Below, in pieces: positions 53,066 through 62,115 of a stretch of DNA of 64,000 bases. The notes beneath the pieces were generated by a model. That model was not told where the DNA came from. It worked only from the letters and a program-made list of their open reading frames with translations, and searched no databases. Within the stretch, counting starts at the first letter, position 1, and each line of letters starts with the position of its first letter. The stretch lies in assembly GCA_033765305.1 (NCBI GenBank), contig JANRID010000018.1, positions 248,001-312,000 of the forward strand. The letters are read 5' to 3'. Made by a program: the position numbers and the translations under genes. The stretch comes from RDXT01 sp033765305 (GTDB taxonomy: Bacteria > Bacteroidota > Bacteroidia > J057).

Positions 53066-53551
53066 CTACAAATTCAGCTTTTCTTTAAGCCTCCGTTCGA
53101 CAATTGTCGGAACGAGAGCGGAGACATCCCCCGCCAGTCGGGCGATCTCTTTGACGATCGAGGAGGAAAGGTACAGGTGCTCCGCCGAGGTCATCATGAA
53201 CAGCGTTTCGACCTCCGGAGCCAGATGGCGGTTGGCAAGAGCCATCTGGAACTCATACTCGAAATCGGAGACGGCGCGCAACCCTTTCAGGATCACCCGT
53301 GCGCCCTGGGAGGCGACGAAGTTGACAAGCATCCCGTCGAACGAAACCACGCGCACGTTCTCCCACTCGGCGCAGCACTCCCGGAGCAATTCCACCCGTT
53401 CGGTGGCGTCGAACAGAGGATTTTTCCCCGAGTTCCTTCCGACAGCCACAATCAGTTCGTCGAACGAAGCCGCGCCGCGTCGAATGATATCCAGATGCCC
53501 GTTCGTCGCCGGATCGAACGACCCCGGATAGACCGCGATTTTTCGACTCAT
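53066..53551 (-). CDS. coaD: Phosphopantetheine adenylyltransferase
   Basis: 161 aa, the full length. Penultimate step of coenzyme A synthesis: 4'-phosphopantetheine + ATP. Motifs: IAVYPGSFDPATNGHLDIIRR (with the T/HxGH region as TNGH), LIVAVGRNSGKNPLF, RVILKGLRAVSDFEYEFQMA, and LYLSSSIVKEIARLAGD (ISS-type signature). Confidence 0.95.
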   Translation of the reverse strand: MSRKIAVYPGSFDPATNGHLDIIRRGAASFDELIVAVGRNSGKNPLFDATERVELLRECCAEWENVRVVSFDGMLVNFVASQGARVILKGLRAVSDFEYEFQMALANRHLAPEVETLFMMTSAEHLYLSSSIVKEIARLAGDVSALVPTIVERRLKEKLNL

Positions 53552-53580
53552 CCGCTACCTGCCTTTACCGTTGCCGTAGG

Positions 53581-53600
53581 CAACCGAAGTCAACCGAAGT
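53581..53600. repeat. Tandem 10-bp direct repeat upstream of coaD
   Basis: CAACCGAAGT occurs twice in direct succession, next to a short inverted repeat GTTGCC-GTA-GGCAAC (53571-53585). It lies between recG and coaD, where no promoter could be fixed. Significance unknown. Confidence 0.4.
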
Positions 53601-53723
53601 CATCCGATTCCATCCCCGTCCATCCCCTCGTTGCGATCGGGTCCCCGTCCTTTTTGGCCGAAAATGTCCGAATTCCTTCCTTGCGGCTTTCGCCGGTTTC
53701 CCCGCCGGTCGTTTCGCGGCCTC

Positions 53724-55805
53724 TCAGCCGATGGCGGCGAGTTCGGCGGCGCGGCGCAGAGCGACCACCTTCTCGCGCAGGGCGCGATGCGTGTCCCACG
53801 AAAGTTTCGGGTCGCCGGTCAGAAGATCGATGGCATCCTGCCGGGCTTCCTGCAGCGTGTCCGTATCGCGCAGGACGTCCGCGATCTTCAGACCGGGTAC
53901 GCCCGACTGCCGGACGCCGAAAAACTCCCCCGGCCCGCGCTGTTTCAGATCCTCCTCGGCGATTCGAAAGCCGTCGTTGGTTTCCGTCATCACCTGCATC
54001 CGGGCGATTCCGTCCGGCGTTTTCGGGTCGGCGACGAGAATGCAGAAGGAGGCATGCGCTCCCCGACCCACCCGCCCGCGTAACTGGTGCAGCTGCGCCA
54101 GCCCGAAACGATCGGCATCCTCGATCACGATCGTCGCCGCATTCGGTACATCCACCCCGACCTCGATGACGGTCGTCGCGACCAGGACCTGATGCTCGGC
54201 ATCGCGAAACCGACGCATGGCCGTCTCCTTTTCCTCGGACGACATCTGACCGTGCAGCAGACCGACCGACAGATCGGGAAACACGTGTTTTTGCAGGTGG
54301 GCCGCCATTTCGGTCGCCGCCTGGGCGGTCAGTTTTTCGGACTCGGCGACGAGCGAGCAGACCACATACGCCTGCCTTCCCTCGGCGATCAGCGTCCGAA
54401 GGCCGGCGTAGATTTTCTCCTTGTCGGCGGGGCGTTTCCAGTGCGTTCGGATCGGCTTCCGTCCGGGCGGCAGTTGATCGATGACCGAGACATCGAGATC
54501 GCCGTAGACGGTGAGGGTCAGGGTGCGCGGAATCGGCGTGGCGGTCATGACCAGCACATCGGGCCGAATCCCCTTGTCGGTCAGGGCGGCGCGCTGAAGG
54601 ACGCCGAACCGATGCTGCTCGTCGATAATCGCCAGACCCAGTTTTCGGAAGGTCACCCCCTCCTGAATCAGCGCATGCGTTCCGACCACCACTCCGGTCT
54701 CGCCGGAGGCGACCCGCTCCTTCACCGCCGCCTTCTCCCGTGCGGGACGCGACCCGGTCAGCAGGTCGACCCGGATACCCAGCTCCTCCAGGCGCGCACG
54801 GACTCCGCGCAGATGCTGTTCGGCCAGGATCTCCGTCGGCGCCATGAGAGCGGACTGGTATCCGTTCCGGGCCGCAATGGTCATCGCCGCCATCGCAACC
54901 GCCGTTTTCCCGCTGCCGACATCGCCCTGCACCAGACGGTTCATCGGCAACGGCGAGGCCATATCGCGGGCGATCTCGTCGATCACCCGTTTCTGTGCGC
55001 CGGTCAACGAAAAGGGCAGCACGGCTTCGAGTTCCTCCACCGGTTTCACGATGTCGGCGAACGCGATACCGGGAAGCGCCTGCGCCGCCTGTCGTCGACC
55101 CAGCAGGAGCAACTGCATCACGAGGAGTTCCTGATACGCCAGACGACGACGCGCCGCCTCCGCCGACGTCATCTCCTCGGGGAAGTGTATCCGGCGCAGG
55201 GCTTCCGTCATTCCGATCAGGTTCCGCCGTTGGCGAAGCGTTTCCGGCAGGGGGTCCGCCGCCTCGTCGGCAAACCGCTCCAGCGCGAGGTGGATCGCCT
55301 TTCGCAGTCCCTTCTGGGTCACGCCCTCGGTCGCCGGATAGACGGGAACGATCCGTCCGATCGACAGCGAATCCGTGGCCTCCCCCTCATCGAGCGGTTC
55401 CCACTCCGGCTGCACCAGCTCGACGGTCGCATAGGTCCGTTTCGCCGTTCCGAAGACGACGACCCGCTTGCCGATCAGCGGCTCGAACGTCTGCTTCATG
55501 CGCCATTGATTGAACCAGGTCATCGTCGCCAGCGTTCGCGAACCATCGTCGACCGTCACCTTCGTAAGGACGGTTTTCGTTCTGGTCGGACGGTTCTCCA
55601 CCGCCGTTACCTTCCCCGTCAGGGTCACCGCCTCGCCATCCTTGACGTCGGCGATGGACAGGAAACGGGCTCGATCCTCATAACGGCGGGGAAAATGGGT
55701 GATCAGGTCGCCGATGGTGGCGATTCCGAGCCGGGCGAGGGCATCCGCGCCCTTCGGTCCGATGCCGCGCAGGGTGGTTACGGGTTTGCTGAAAGAGTCC
55801 GACAC
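53724..55805 (-). CDS. recG: ATP-dependent DNA helicase RecG
   Basis: 693 aa, the usual RecG length. It remodels stalled replication forks. N-terminal wedge/OB domain (~1-250; TTLRGIGPKGADALARLGI, VTLTGKVTAVENRPTR); Walker A RLVQGDVGSGKTAVA; DEQHRFG box; MTATPIPRTLTL; GLLHGQMSSEEKETAMRRF; VATTVIEVGVDVPNA; and the RecG-type HQLRGRVGRG. The start is GTG at 55805. Confidence 0.96.
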   Translation of the reverse strand: MSDSFSKPVTTLRGIGPKGADALARLGIATIGDLITHFPRRYEDRARFLSIADVKDGEAVTLTGKVTAVENRPTRTKTVLTKVTVDDGSRTLATMTWFNQWRMKQTFEPLIGKRVVVFGTAKRTYATVELVQPEWEPLDEGEATDSLSIGRIVPVYPATEGVTQKGLRKAIHLALERFADEAADPLPETLRQRRNLIGMTEALRRIHFPEEMTSAEAARRRLAYQELLVMQLLLLGRRQAAQALPGIAFADIVKPVEELEAVLPFSLTGAQKRVIDEIARDMASPLPMNRLVQGDVGSGKTAVAMAAMTIAARNGYQSALMAPTEILAEQHLRGVRARLEELGIRVDLLTGSRPAREKAAVKERVASGETGVVVGTHALIQEGVTFRKLGLAIIDEQHRFGVLQRAALTDKGIRPDVLVMTATPIPRTLTLTVYGDLDVSVIDQLPPGRKPIRTHWKRPADKEKIYAGLRTLIAEGRQAYVVCSLVAESEKLTAQAATEMAAHLQKHVFPDLSVGLLHGQMSSEEKETAMRRFRDAEHQVLVATTVIEVGVDVPNAATIVIEDADRFGLAQLHQLRGRVGRGAHASFCILVADPKTPDGIARMQVMTETNDGFRIAEEDLKQRGPGEFFGVRQSGVPGLKIADVLRDTDTLQEARQDAIDLLTGDPKLSWDTHRALREKVVALRRAAELAAIG

Positions 55806-55875
55806 GATCGGGAAGAGTAAACCATTAAAGTGACCGCAATGCCAAGCCGGATCGGAACGGCGTGGTTCGGTCGGT

Positions 55876-57174
55876 TCAGTCCATGCCGACGACCCTGGCC
55901 CAGTGGGTCAGGAAAACGGCCCAGCCGTTGATCAGCAGCGACAGGGCATAGAGCAAGGCTTCCGTCGCCGTCACCGGGCCTTTTTTCTGATCGAGCCAGA
56001 TCAGCAAGAACCACGGCAGCAGGGTGATCGCGTAACGATACGAGTACTGGACCCCTCCCGGATTGCCGTGGGTCAGCAGTGCCACCAGAAGAATCCCGAT
56101 CGCCAGCCAGCAGGCTTTTCGCAGCGCAGGGTCCCGTCCCCCTTCCCGGAACAGCAAGACGAGGTACGGGCAGGCGGTGAGGATCGACCCGCCGAAAAGC
56201 GCGGGACGCAGGTACGGCCATTGGTCGCGCAGTTCCCAGGAGGAGGCCAGGAAAAGGAAATGCAGGTTCATCGGCACGGCATGCAACGAAAACAGGCCGT
56301 TCCGGTACCAGGTTTCCTTCATCATGTTGGGGATATGGGTATATCCGAAATCCAGCGGATGATGGAAACGCGCGAAGTTGTACCAGAGCGTCGCGCACCC
56401 CAGCAGGAAGGGGATCAGCAGGAACGCGGCGGCATCGGTGGCCAGCACCCGGACGGGGCGTTTCCCCGGTGTTCCGTCGCCGAACGGGTCGGCCCGAAGC
56501 AGGAGAAAAAGGAGAACCGGCGCAAGCAGGATCAGTTCCGTCCGGTTGCCGAAGGCGATCGCGAAGCCGACGCCCGCCGCCACCGGCTGTCGCCGGATCA
56601 GCAGGAAATGGAGAGCGAGAAACTCTCCGGTCACCGCCATCAGCAGGGACAGCTGCCAGGCATTGCCGTAGATGACGTTACAGGTCAGCCACGTTCCGAA
56701 CAGAATCAGGGTCGTCAGCACCGCCCGACGTTCGATCGGATCACCGTACCGCCCGGTGATACGAAAGATCAGGACCGCCAGCAGGCTTGCCAGGACGCCC
56801 AGCACCTCTCGGATCGGCACCTCCGTACTGCCCTGCAGTTTCCGGATCGCGGCGACCGGGAGCATGCAGAGAACGCCGCCGAGCGGGAAAGCGGAGTACC
56901 AGTTGCCTTCGTAAGGAATCATCTCCGAAAGCCAGGAGACCGTTTCCGGCGCGCCGAGGCGGCCCGACAGAAAGCCGGTGGCGATCCGGAACTGATAGTC
57001 GAAATGACCGTCCGGCTTCGGATTCAGACGGCTGAACAGCAACCCGGTCCACAGCGCGAGAAGAACCAGCCCGACCATCCGTCCGGCGACACGCCATCGT
57101 CGGGGCAAGGTCTCCCATTTCCCGGCGACGTCCGCCATTTGCATCGTCCGTATTCTCATCAGGAGGCCCATCAT
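55876..57174 (-). CDS. Polytopic membrane protein, glycosyltransferase-like
   Basis: 432 aa with about ten hydrophobic helices. The luminal-type loop HFDYQFRIATGFLSGRLGAPE after helix 1, and later loops around a Tyr/Asn-rich stretch, resemble GT-C/DUF2029-like mannosyltransferases, but no decisive motif is seen. The N-terminus is uncertain: ATGs occur at residues 1, 2, 6, 11 and 13. It heads a minus-strand run (this gene, recG, coaD, DivIVA-like) and is divergent from leuC. Confidence 0.65.
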   Translation of the reverse strand: MMGLLMRIRTMQMADVAGKWETLPRRWRVAGRMVGLVLLALWTGLLFSRLNPKPDGHFDYQFRIATGFLSGRLGAPETVSWLSEMIPYEGNWYSAFPLGGVLCMLPVAAIRKLQGSTEVPIREVLGVLASLLAVLIFRITGRYGDPIERRAVLTTLILFGTWLTCNVIYGNAWQLSLLMAVTGEFLALHFLLIRRQPVAAGVGFAIAFGNRTELILLAPVLLFLLLRADPFGDGTPGKRPVRVLATDAAAFLLIPFLLGCATLWYNFARFHHPLDFGYTHIPNMMKETWYRNGLFSLHAVPMNLHFLFLASSWELRDQWPYLRPALFGGSILTACPYLVLLFREGGRDPALRKACWLAIGILLVALLTHGNPGGVQYSYRYAITLLPWFLLIWLDQKKGPVTATEALLYALSLLINGWAVFLTHWARVVGMD

Positions 57175-57257
57175 CGAAATGTTCGGTACGACGCCTTCCG
57201 GGCATTAGCCTCCTCCTTCCTTCGACGCACCGAGGAGAATCGCAGACATAGGCGTTC

Positions 57258-57313
57258 CCTATCGGTTCGATGGGAATTATCCGTTGGACGGCGAATGAGG
57301 CTGCCTCTATAAT
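57258..57313 (+). promoter_or_regulatory. leuC promoter with shared 33-bp upstream element
   Basis: TTGGAC (57284-57289), 18-nt spacer, TATAAT (57308-57313). The -35 box ends a 33-bp block (57258-57290) that recurs at 58956-58988 with 28 of 33 bases identical. The common core is AATTATyCGTTGGACG. The -10 box ends 6 nt before the leuC ATG, so the transcript is probably leaderless. Confidence 0.75.
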
Positions 57314-57319
57314 ACGGGT

Positions 57320-58723
57320 ATGACACCGCAAACACTGTTCGAAAAGATTCGCAGCGCCCACATCGTTCACGAAGAGCCGGGGATGCCGACGCTTCTTTAC
57401 ATCGACCTGCATCTGGTACACGAAGTGACGTCCCCGCAGGCGTTCGACGGACTGCGGATGGCGGGACGGACGGTGCGTCGCCCGGAACGAACCGTGGCGA
57501 CCATGGATCACAATGTCCCGACGACCGACCGCCGTCTCCCGATCGTCGATGATATCTCGCGCCGTCAGATGGAGGCGCTCGCGAAAAACTGTGAGGAGTT
57601 CGGGATCACCCTGTACGATATCCACTCCGACAAACAGGGCATCGTCCACGTGATCGGCCCGGAACTCGGTTTGACACAGCCGGGCATGACCATCGTTTGC
57701 GGCGACTCGCATACCTCCACCCACGGCGCGTTCGGCGCACTGGCGTTCGGGATCGGGACCTCCGAGGTGGAACACGTTCTGGCGACCCAGTGCCTCCCGC
57801 AGAACCGGCCGAAGACGATGGAAATCCGGGTGGACGGCGTCCTGGGTCACGGCGTGACGGCCAAGGATATCATCCTCGCCATCATCGGCAGGATCGGCAC
57901 CGACGGCGCGACCGGCTACGTGATCGAATATACCGGCGAGGCGATCCGCCGCCTTTCGATGGAAGGGCGGATGACCATCTGCAATATGAGTATCGAAGCG
58001 GGCGCGCGCGCCGGGCTGATCGCTCCGGATGAAACGACCTTCGCCTATCTGAAGGGCCGACCGAACGTGCCGCAGGGTGAGGACTGGGAGAGAGCGGTCG
58101 AGCGCTGGCGCGGTTTGCGGACGGACGACGGCGCGACCTATGACGCCGTGGTGACCCTGAACGCCTCCGAACTCGCGCCCTACGTCTCCTGGGGGACGTC
58201 TCCGGGCATGGTCGCGCCGATCACCGCCGCGATCCCTCACCCCGAGGATTTCGCCGACCCTTCGGATCGCCGCGCCTGCGAACGCGCCCTGGAGTACATG
58301 GGTCTCACACCGGGTACGCCTCTGCAAGACATCGCGGTGGATACGGTCTTTATCGGTTCCTGTACCAACGGACGGATCGAGGACCTGCGAAACGTGGCGA
58401 AGATCCTCGAAGGCCGGAAAGTGAAGGAGGGCCTTCGCGCCCTGTGCGTTCCCGGTTCCAACGCGGTCAAGCGGCAGGCGGAGGCGGAAGGCATCGACCG
58501 TATCCTGCGGGAGGCGGGCTTCGAATGGCGCGAACCCGGATGTTCGATGTGCCTGGGTATGAACCCGGACATTTTACAGCCCGGCGAACGTTGCGCCTCC
58601 ACCTCCAACCGGAACTTCGAGGGACGCCAGGGCAAAGGTGGCCGGACCCACCTCGTTTCCCCGCAAATGGCTGCCGCCGCCGCCCTCACCGGAAAACTTA
58701 CCGATGTCCGCGGCATAATTTAG
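57320..58723 (+). CDS. leuC: 3-isopropylmalate dehydratase large subunit
   Basis: 467 aa, the full LeuC length. With LeuD it isomerises 2- to 3-isopropylmalate in leucine synthesis. Aconitase-family Fe-S cysteines: VFIGSCTNGRIEDLRN and GCSMCLGMNPD. Also GDSHTSTHGAFGALAFGIG and LATQCLPQ. The N-terminus TLFEKIRSAHIVHEE matches family starts, supporting the ATG right after the -10 box; there is no room for a Shine-Dalgarno. leuD is about 2 kb downstream in a separate operon. Confidence 0.95.
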   Translation: MTPQTLFEKIRSAHIVHEEPGMPTLLYIDLHLVHEVTSPQAFDGLRMAGRTVRRPERTVATMDHNVPTTDRRLPIVDDISRRQMEALAKNCEEFGITLYDIHSDKQGIVHVIGPELGLTQPGMTIVCGDSHTSTHGAFGALAFGIGTSEVEHVLATQCLPQNRPKTMEIRVDGVLGHGVTAKDIILAIIGRIGTDGATGYVIEYTGEAIRRLSMEGRMTICNMSIEAGARAGLIAPDETTFAYLKGRPNVPQGEDWERAVERWRGLRTDDGATYDAVVTLNASELAPYVSWGTSPGMVAPITAAIPHPEDFADPSDRRACERALEYMGLTPGTPLQDIAVDTVFIGSCTNGRIEDLRNVAKILEGRKVKEGLRALCVPGSNAVKRQAEAEGIDRILREAGFEWREPGCSMCLGMNPDILQPGERCASTSNRNFEGRQGKGGRTHLVSPQMAAAAALTGKLTDVRGII

Positions 58724-58732
58724 CCACGACAG

Positions 58733-58763
58733 GGGCAACGGGCCGGAACCCGGCCCGTTGCCC
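58733..58763 (+). terminator. Long perfect hairpin after leuC
   Basis: A 14-bp perfect stem beginning GGGCAACGGGCC and a 3-nt loop, 9 nt after the leuC stop. There is no T-tract, so it may be a terminator of another type or a processing signal. Between it and the next promoter (58764-58955) I see nothing to assign. Confidence 0.55.
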
Positions 58764-58955
58764 GCACGGGTACCTACCGATCCGCACGTGTCAGGTCAAG
58801 AGTTACCCCTGAGCGCACGCAGGCGTTCGCCGCCATTCTTTCGGTCCCGCCCCATCGGACGGGAAAGGGCTGGCATTGTTCATATATCAGCAAGTGAACT
58901 TTCTCACTCCGTTTCGGAGACCGTATTTTCCTCCTTGGCTTTCTTATAGAAGATA

Positions 58956-59012
58956 CCTATCCGTTCCATCGAAATTATTCGTTGGACGTCGGGCTTGGCG
59001 AGCGAATATAAT
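58956..59012 (+). promoter_or_regulatory. Promoter of the GH43-methyltransferase-leuD operon with the shared 33-bp element
   Basis: 33-bp block at 58956-58988, matching the leuC block in 28/33 positions; TTGGAC (58982-58987), 19-nt spacer, TATAAT (59007-59012). Transcription should begin near 59019, 48 nt before the first gene. Confidence 0.72.
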
Positions 59013-59066
59013 GACATAGCGGCGACGGAATTCTCCGTCGTTCCGGGAGCGCCGAAGGAGGGCGGG

Positions 59067-60047
59067 ATGTTTCGACCGGGCGAGGTTTGGAAGGATACGG
59101 ACGGCAAGCCCATCCGGGCGCATGGCGGTGGCATCCTCCGGGATAACGGCATCTACTACTGGTACGGAGAGGACAAGGGCCGCCCGAACCGCCGTCGGGA
59201 CGGCGTTCTTTCGGAAAGCGTCGATATCATCGGTATCCACGTCTACTCCTCCGTCGACCTCCTGCACTGGGAGGACCGGGGAATCGTCCTTCCCGCCGTT
59301 CCGGACAATGAAAGCCACGACCTGTTTCCCGCGAACGTGCTCGAACGTCCGAAAGCGGTTCGCATTCCCTCCACCGGCAAGTACGTCCTCTGGGCGCATG
59401 TCGATTCGCCCGATTACTCCCGAGCGAGCCTGGGCGTCGCCATTTCGGACTCGCCGGTCGGTCCGTTCACTTACCTCCATTCGTTTCGGCCCTACGGGCA
59501 CGACAGCCGGGATATGACGCTGTTTCAGGATACGGACGGTGCGACCTACGTCTTCTTCTCCTCCGAGGGGCCGCCCGATGCCGGGCGCGCCGCCTCACCG
59601 GAACCCCGGCGGACGACCTGGTGGAACGCGACACAGCGGATCGCCCGACTCTCCGACGATGGTCTGCTCATCGCCGGGGAGCCGTCCGTCGCGATGGATG
59701 GCGAATACCGGGAAGCGCCCGCCGTCTTCCGGTGGCGCGATAATTACTATCAGATCACGTCGGGCTGCACCGGCTGGCGACCGAACCCGGCCCGATGGCA
59801 TATCGCCGACCATCCTCTCGGCCCGTGGACGACGGGCGGCGATCCGTGCGTCGACGATCGGCAGGGAACGACGTTCGACAGCCAGAGCACCTTCATCCTG
59901 CCGCTGCCCGGTCAACCCGATGAATTCCTCTTCCTCGCCGATCGCTGGAAACCGAAGGACCTGCAGGATTCCCGGTATGTCTGGCTCCGGCTCTCGATGA
60001 AAACCGGCGAACCGCGCATCGAATGGCGGGATGCCTGGGAGCTTTAA
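59067..60047 (+). CDS. GH43-like glycoside hydrolase (subfamily 24-like)
   Basis: 326 aa, five-bladed propeller type. FRPGEVWKDTDGKPIRAHGGGILRDNGIYYWYGE resembles exo-beta-1,3-galactanase-like GH43 proteins; RDMTLFQDTDGATYVFFSS and EYREAPAVFRWRDNYYQITSG carry likely catalytic acidic residues; QSTFILPLPG is near the end. No signal peptide. The start at 59067 is fixed by a strong AAGGAGG; the longer frame from 58995 would lie inside the promoter. Substrate is inferred only. Confidence 0.8.
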   Translation: MFRPGEVWKDTDGKPIRAHGGGILRDNGIYYWYGEDKGRPNRRRDGVLSESVDIIGIHVYSSVDLLHWEDRGIVLPAVPDNESHDLFPANVLERPKAVRIPSTGKYVLWAHVDSPDYSRASLGVAISDSPVGPFTYLHSFRPYGHDSRDMTLFQDTDGATYVFFSSEGPPDAGRAASPEPRRTTWWNATQRIARLSDDGLLIAGEPSVAMDGEYREAPAVFRWRDNYYQITSGCTGWRPNPARWHIADHPLGPWTTGGDPCVDDRQGTTFDSQSTFILPLPGQPDEFLFLADRWKPKDLQDSRYVWLRLSMKTGEPRIEWRDAWEL

Positions 60048-60050
60048 ACG

Positions 60051-60758
60051 ATGGAAAAATCCTCCGTCGAGGAGATTCGGGCACGGTTCGACGCCGACGT
60101 GGAACGGTTTTCCCGGCGCGATACCGGACAGACCGCCCTGATCGATGCCCGGCTTTCGCTCGACATGATCGCGGAAGCGGCGGCGGGACTGCGACCCGAG
60201 GCGCGTCGCCTGCTCGATGTCGGCTGTGGCGCGGGCAACTTTTCGCTGGCCCTGCTGGAGCGACTGCCCGACTGTGATGTCGATCTGGTCGATCTCAGCC
60301 TGCCGATGTTGCGGCGGGCGGAGGAACGGGTCGGCGCGGCGACGACCGGCACGGTCACGATCCATCCGGCGGATATCCGGGAACAGGCGCTACCCGAGGA
60401 TACCTACGATGTGATCGTCGCCGCCTCCGTTCTCCACCATTTGCGGACGGACGCCGAATGGGAAACGGTCTTCGCCGCCCTGTATGCGTCGCTGCGCCCC
60501 GGCGGTGTCCTGTTCGTTTCGGATATGATCGAACATGACATCGACGCCGTTCAGGCGGTCATGTGGCGACGCTACGGCGAGTATCTCGAAAACGTCGACG
60601 GTCCCGCCTATCGCGAGAAGGTGTTCGCCTATATCGCCAGGGAGGATACGCCAAGGTCGCTCCTGTTCCAGATCGACCTTTTGCGCAACGTCGGTTTCTC
60701 GCGAACGGACGTTCTTCACAAGAACGCCGTCTTTGCCGCCTTTCTCGGCATCAAATAG
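60051..60758 (+). CDS. Class I SAM-dependent methyltransferase
   Basis: 235 aa. SAM motif I RRLLDVGCGAGNFSLALLE, followed by DVDLVDLSLPMLRRAEER and DVIVAASVLHHLRTDAEWE. The substrate is unknown; the fold is close to small-molecule methyltransferases. It begins 3 nt after the GH43 stop and lies 26 nt before leuD, so one operon. Confidence 0.85.
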   Translation: MEKSSVEEIRARFDADVERFSRRDTGQTALIDARLSLDMIAEAAAGLRPEARRLLDVGCGAGNFSLALLERLPDCDVDLVDLSLPMLRRAEERVGAATTGTVTIHPADIREQALPEDTYDVIVAASVLHHLRTDAEWETVFAALYASLRPGGVLFVSDMIEHDIDAVQAVMWRRYGEYLENVDGPAYREKVFAYIAREDTPRSLLFQIDLLRNVGFSRTDVLHKNAVFAAFLGIK

Positions 60759-60784
60759 CCAGCCACTTTCAAGGGAAGTCAACC

Positions 60785-61381
60785 ATGCAGCCATTTACGA
60801 CACTGACGGCGGTCGCCGCGCCGATGGACCGGGTGAATGTCGATACCGATCAGATCATTCCGAAGCAGTTTCTGAAACGGATCGAACGGTCCGGGTTCGG
60901 CCAGTTTCTGTTCTTCGACTGGCGTTACGAGGACGATGGTCGGACCCCCTGCCCGGACTTCGAACTGAATGCGCCGGCGCTGACCGACGCGAAGATTCTC
61001 GTGGTCGGGAAGAATTTCGGATGCGGTTCCTCACGCGAACATGCCCCGTGGGCGCTCCACGACTACGGCTTCTCGGCGATTGTCGCCCCCTCGTACGCCG
61101 ATATCTTTTATAACAACTGCTTCAAAAACGGCATTCTGCCGGTGACACTTCCGGAGGAGCAGGTGTACGACCTGATGGGGCGTCTGCAGGCCGCGCCGGG
61201 TTCTGAGGTGACCGTCGATCTTATTCGTCGCGTCGTGGAAGGTCCCGGTGGCTTTTCGGCTTCCTTCGAGGTCGATCCGTTCCGTCGGGAGTGCCTGCTC
61301 AACGGCTGGGACGATATCGGTCTCACCCTGCGTCACGAGACGGCAATCACCGCGTTCGAACAGGCCCGCGCGGGCTCTTAA
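60785..61381 (+). CDS. leuD: 3-isopropylmalate dehydratase small subunit
   Basis: 198 aa, the full length. Partner of LeuC. Motifs: RVNVDTDQIIPKQFLKRI, FGCGSSREHAPWALHDYGF and YADIFYNNCFKNGILPV. AAGGGAAG stands before the ATG. Third gene of the operon from the 58.96-kb promoter; leuB and leuA are not in the window. Confidence 0.95.
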   Translation: MQPFTTLTAVAAPMDRVNVDTDQIIPKQFLKRIERSGFGQFLFFDWRYEDDGRTPCPDFELNAPALTDAKILVVGKNFGCGSSREHAPWALHDYGFSAIVAPSYADIFYNNCFKNGILPVTLPEEQVYDLMGRLQAAPGSEVTVDLIRRVVEGPGGFSASFEVDPFRRECLLNGWDDIGLTLRHETAITAFEQARAGS

Positions 61382-61493
61382 TCGGTTCGCCCCGGTTTCG
61401 TCTTCGTCCCCCTCGCCGTTTCGAGGAACGATGATACAATCGAGTACGGAACGGGTCCCGGCGTTGCGCCGCCGGGGCGGGTGCTCGAAAACG

Positions 61494-62060
61494 ATGAACA
61501 CGACGAAAAAAGACCGGATCGTTCGCCTGACCATTCTGATCGGCGGTGCGCTTTTCATCCTGGCCATGACCTACGGCAGCGGGATGCGGGCGCAGGTGAA
61601 GAAGATTCAGGCGAAAGACCAGCAGCGAAAACTGGCCGAGCAGAACTACCGGGACGCTCAGCGAAAAATGCGCGTTCGCCTGGCGGTGACATCACAATTG
61701 GAAGCCCGCCGGCAGGTCGCCCGGGCCATCGAAGAACTCGATCGCCGAAATTTTGGCAATGTGAGCGATCACGTCCGAACTGCGGTACAACTTTTGCAGG
61801 GTGTTCGGTCAGGGAATACGACCGCGCCTGAGATGACCAAGGTCCTGATCTCGCTGCAGCAGGTAAACCCGCAGCCGGATGTCAACATCGGAAGCGAACG
61901 AGATAACCTTCGCGCCATCGCCGTCGAGATGGACCGCGCCCTCGACGGATTCGTTCCGACCTTTATCCGCGTCAGCGCCGAGGATGACGCCGCCCATCCG
62001 ATTCAGCCGCCGACAATGAACGACGTTCCTTTGCCTCCGGGCAAACAGATCAAGGACTAG
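61494..62060 (+). CDS. Single-pass membrane coiled-coil protein
   Basis: 188 aa. One transmembrane helix (RLTILIGGALFILAMTYGSG), then a coiled coil (~35-85; VKKIQAKDQQRKLAEQNYRDAQ) and a helical domain with SQLEARRQVARAIEELDRRN, ending in a Pro-rich tail. No family is recognised. A weak TACAAT at 61434-61439 may be part of its promoter. Confidence 0.65.
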   Translation: MNTTKKDRIVRLTILIGGALFILAMTYGSGMRAQVKKIQAKDQQRKLAEQNYRDAQRKMRVRLAVTSQLEARRQVARAIEELDRRNFGNVSDHVRTAVQLLQGVRSGNTTAPEMTKVLISLQQVNPQPDVNIGSERDNLRAIAVEMDRALDGFVPTFIRVSAEDDAAHPIQPPTMNDVPLPPGKQIKD

Positions 62061-62115
62061 GCAACCGACGGGGGAGGATTCTTCCGGAGACCCGGATTGC
62101 CGCCGCGAATTAACT

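Noticed and set aside
58995..59066. Longer N-terminus for the GH43-like protein (TTG start)
   Set aside because: It would start upstream of the TATAAT box and lacks a Shine-Dalgarno; the ATG at 59067 has a strong AAGGAGG.
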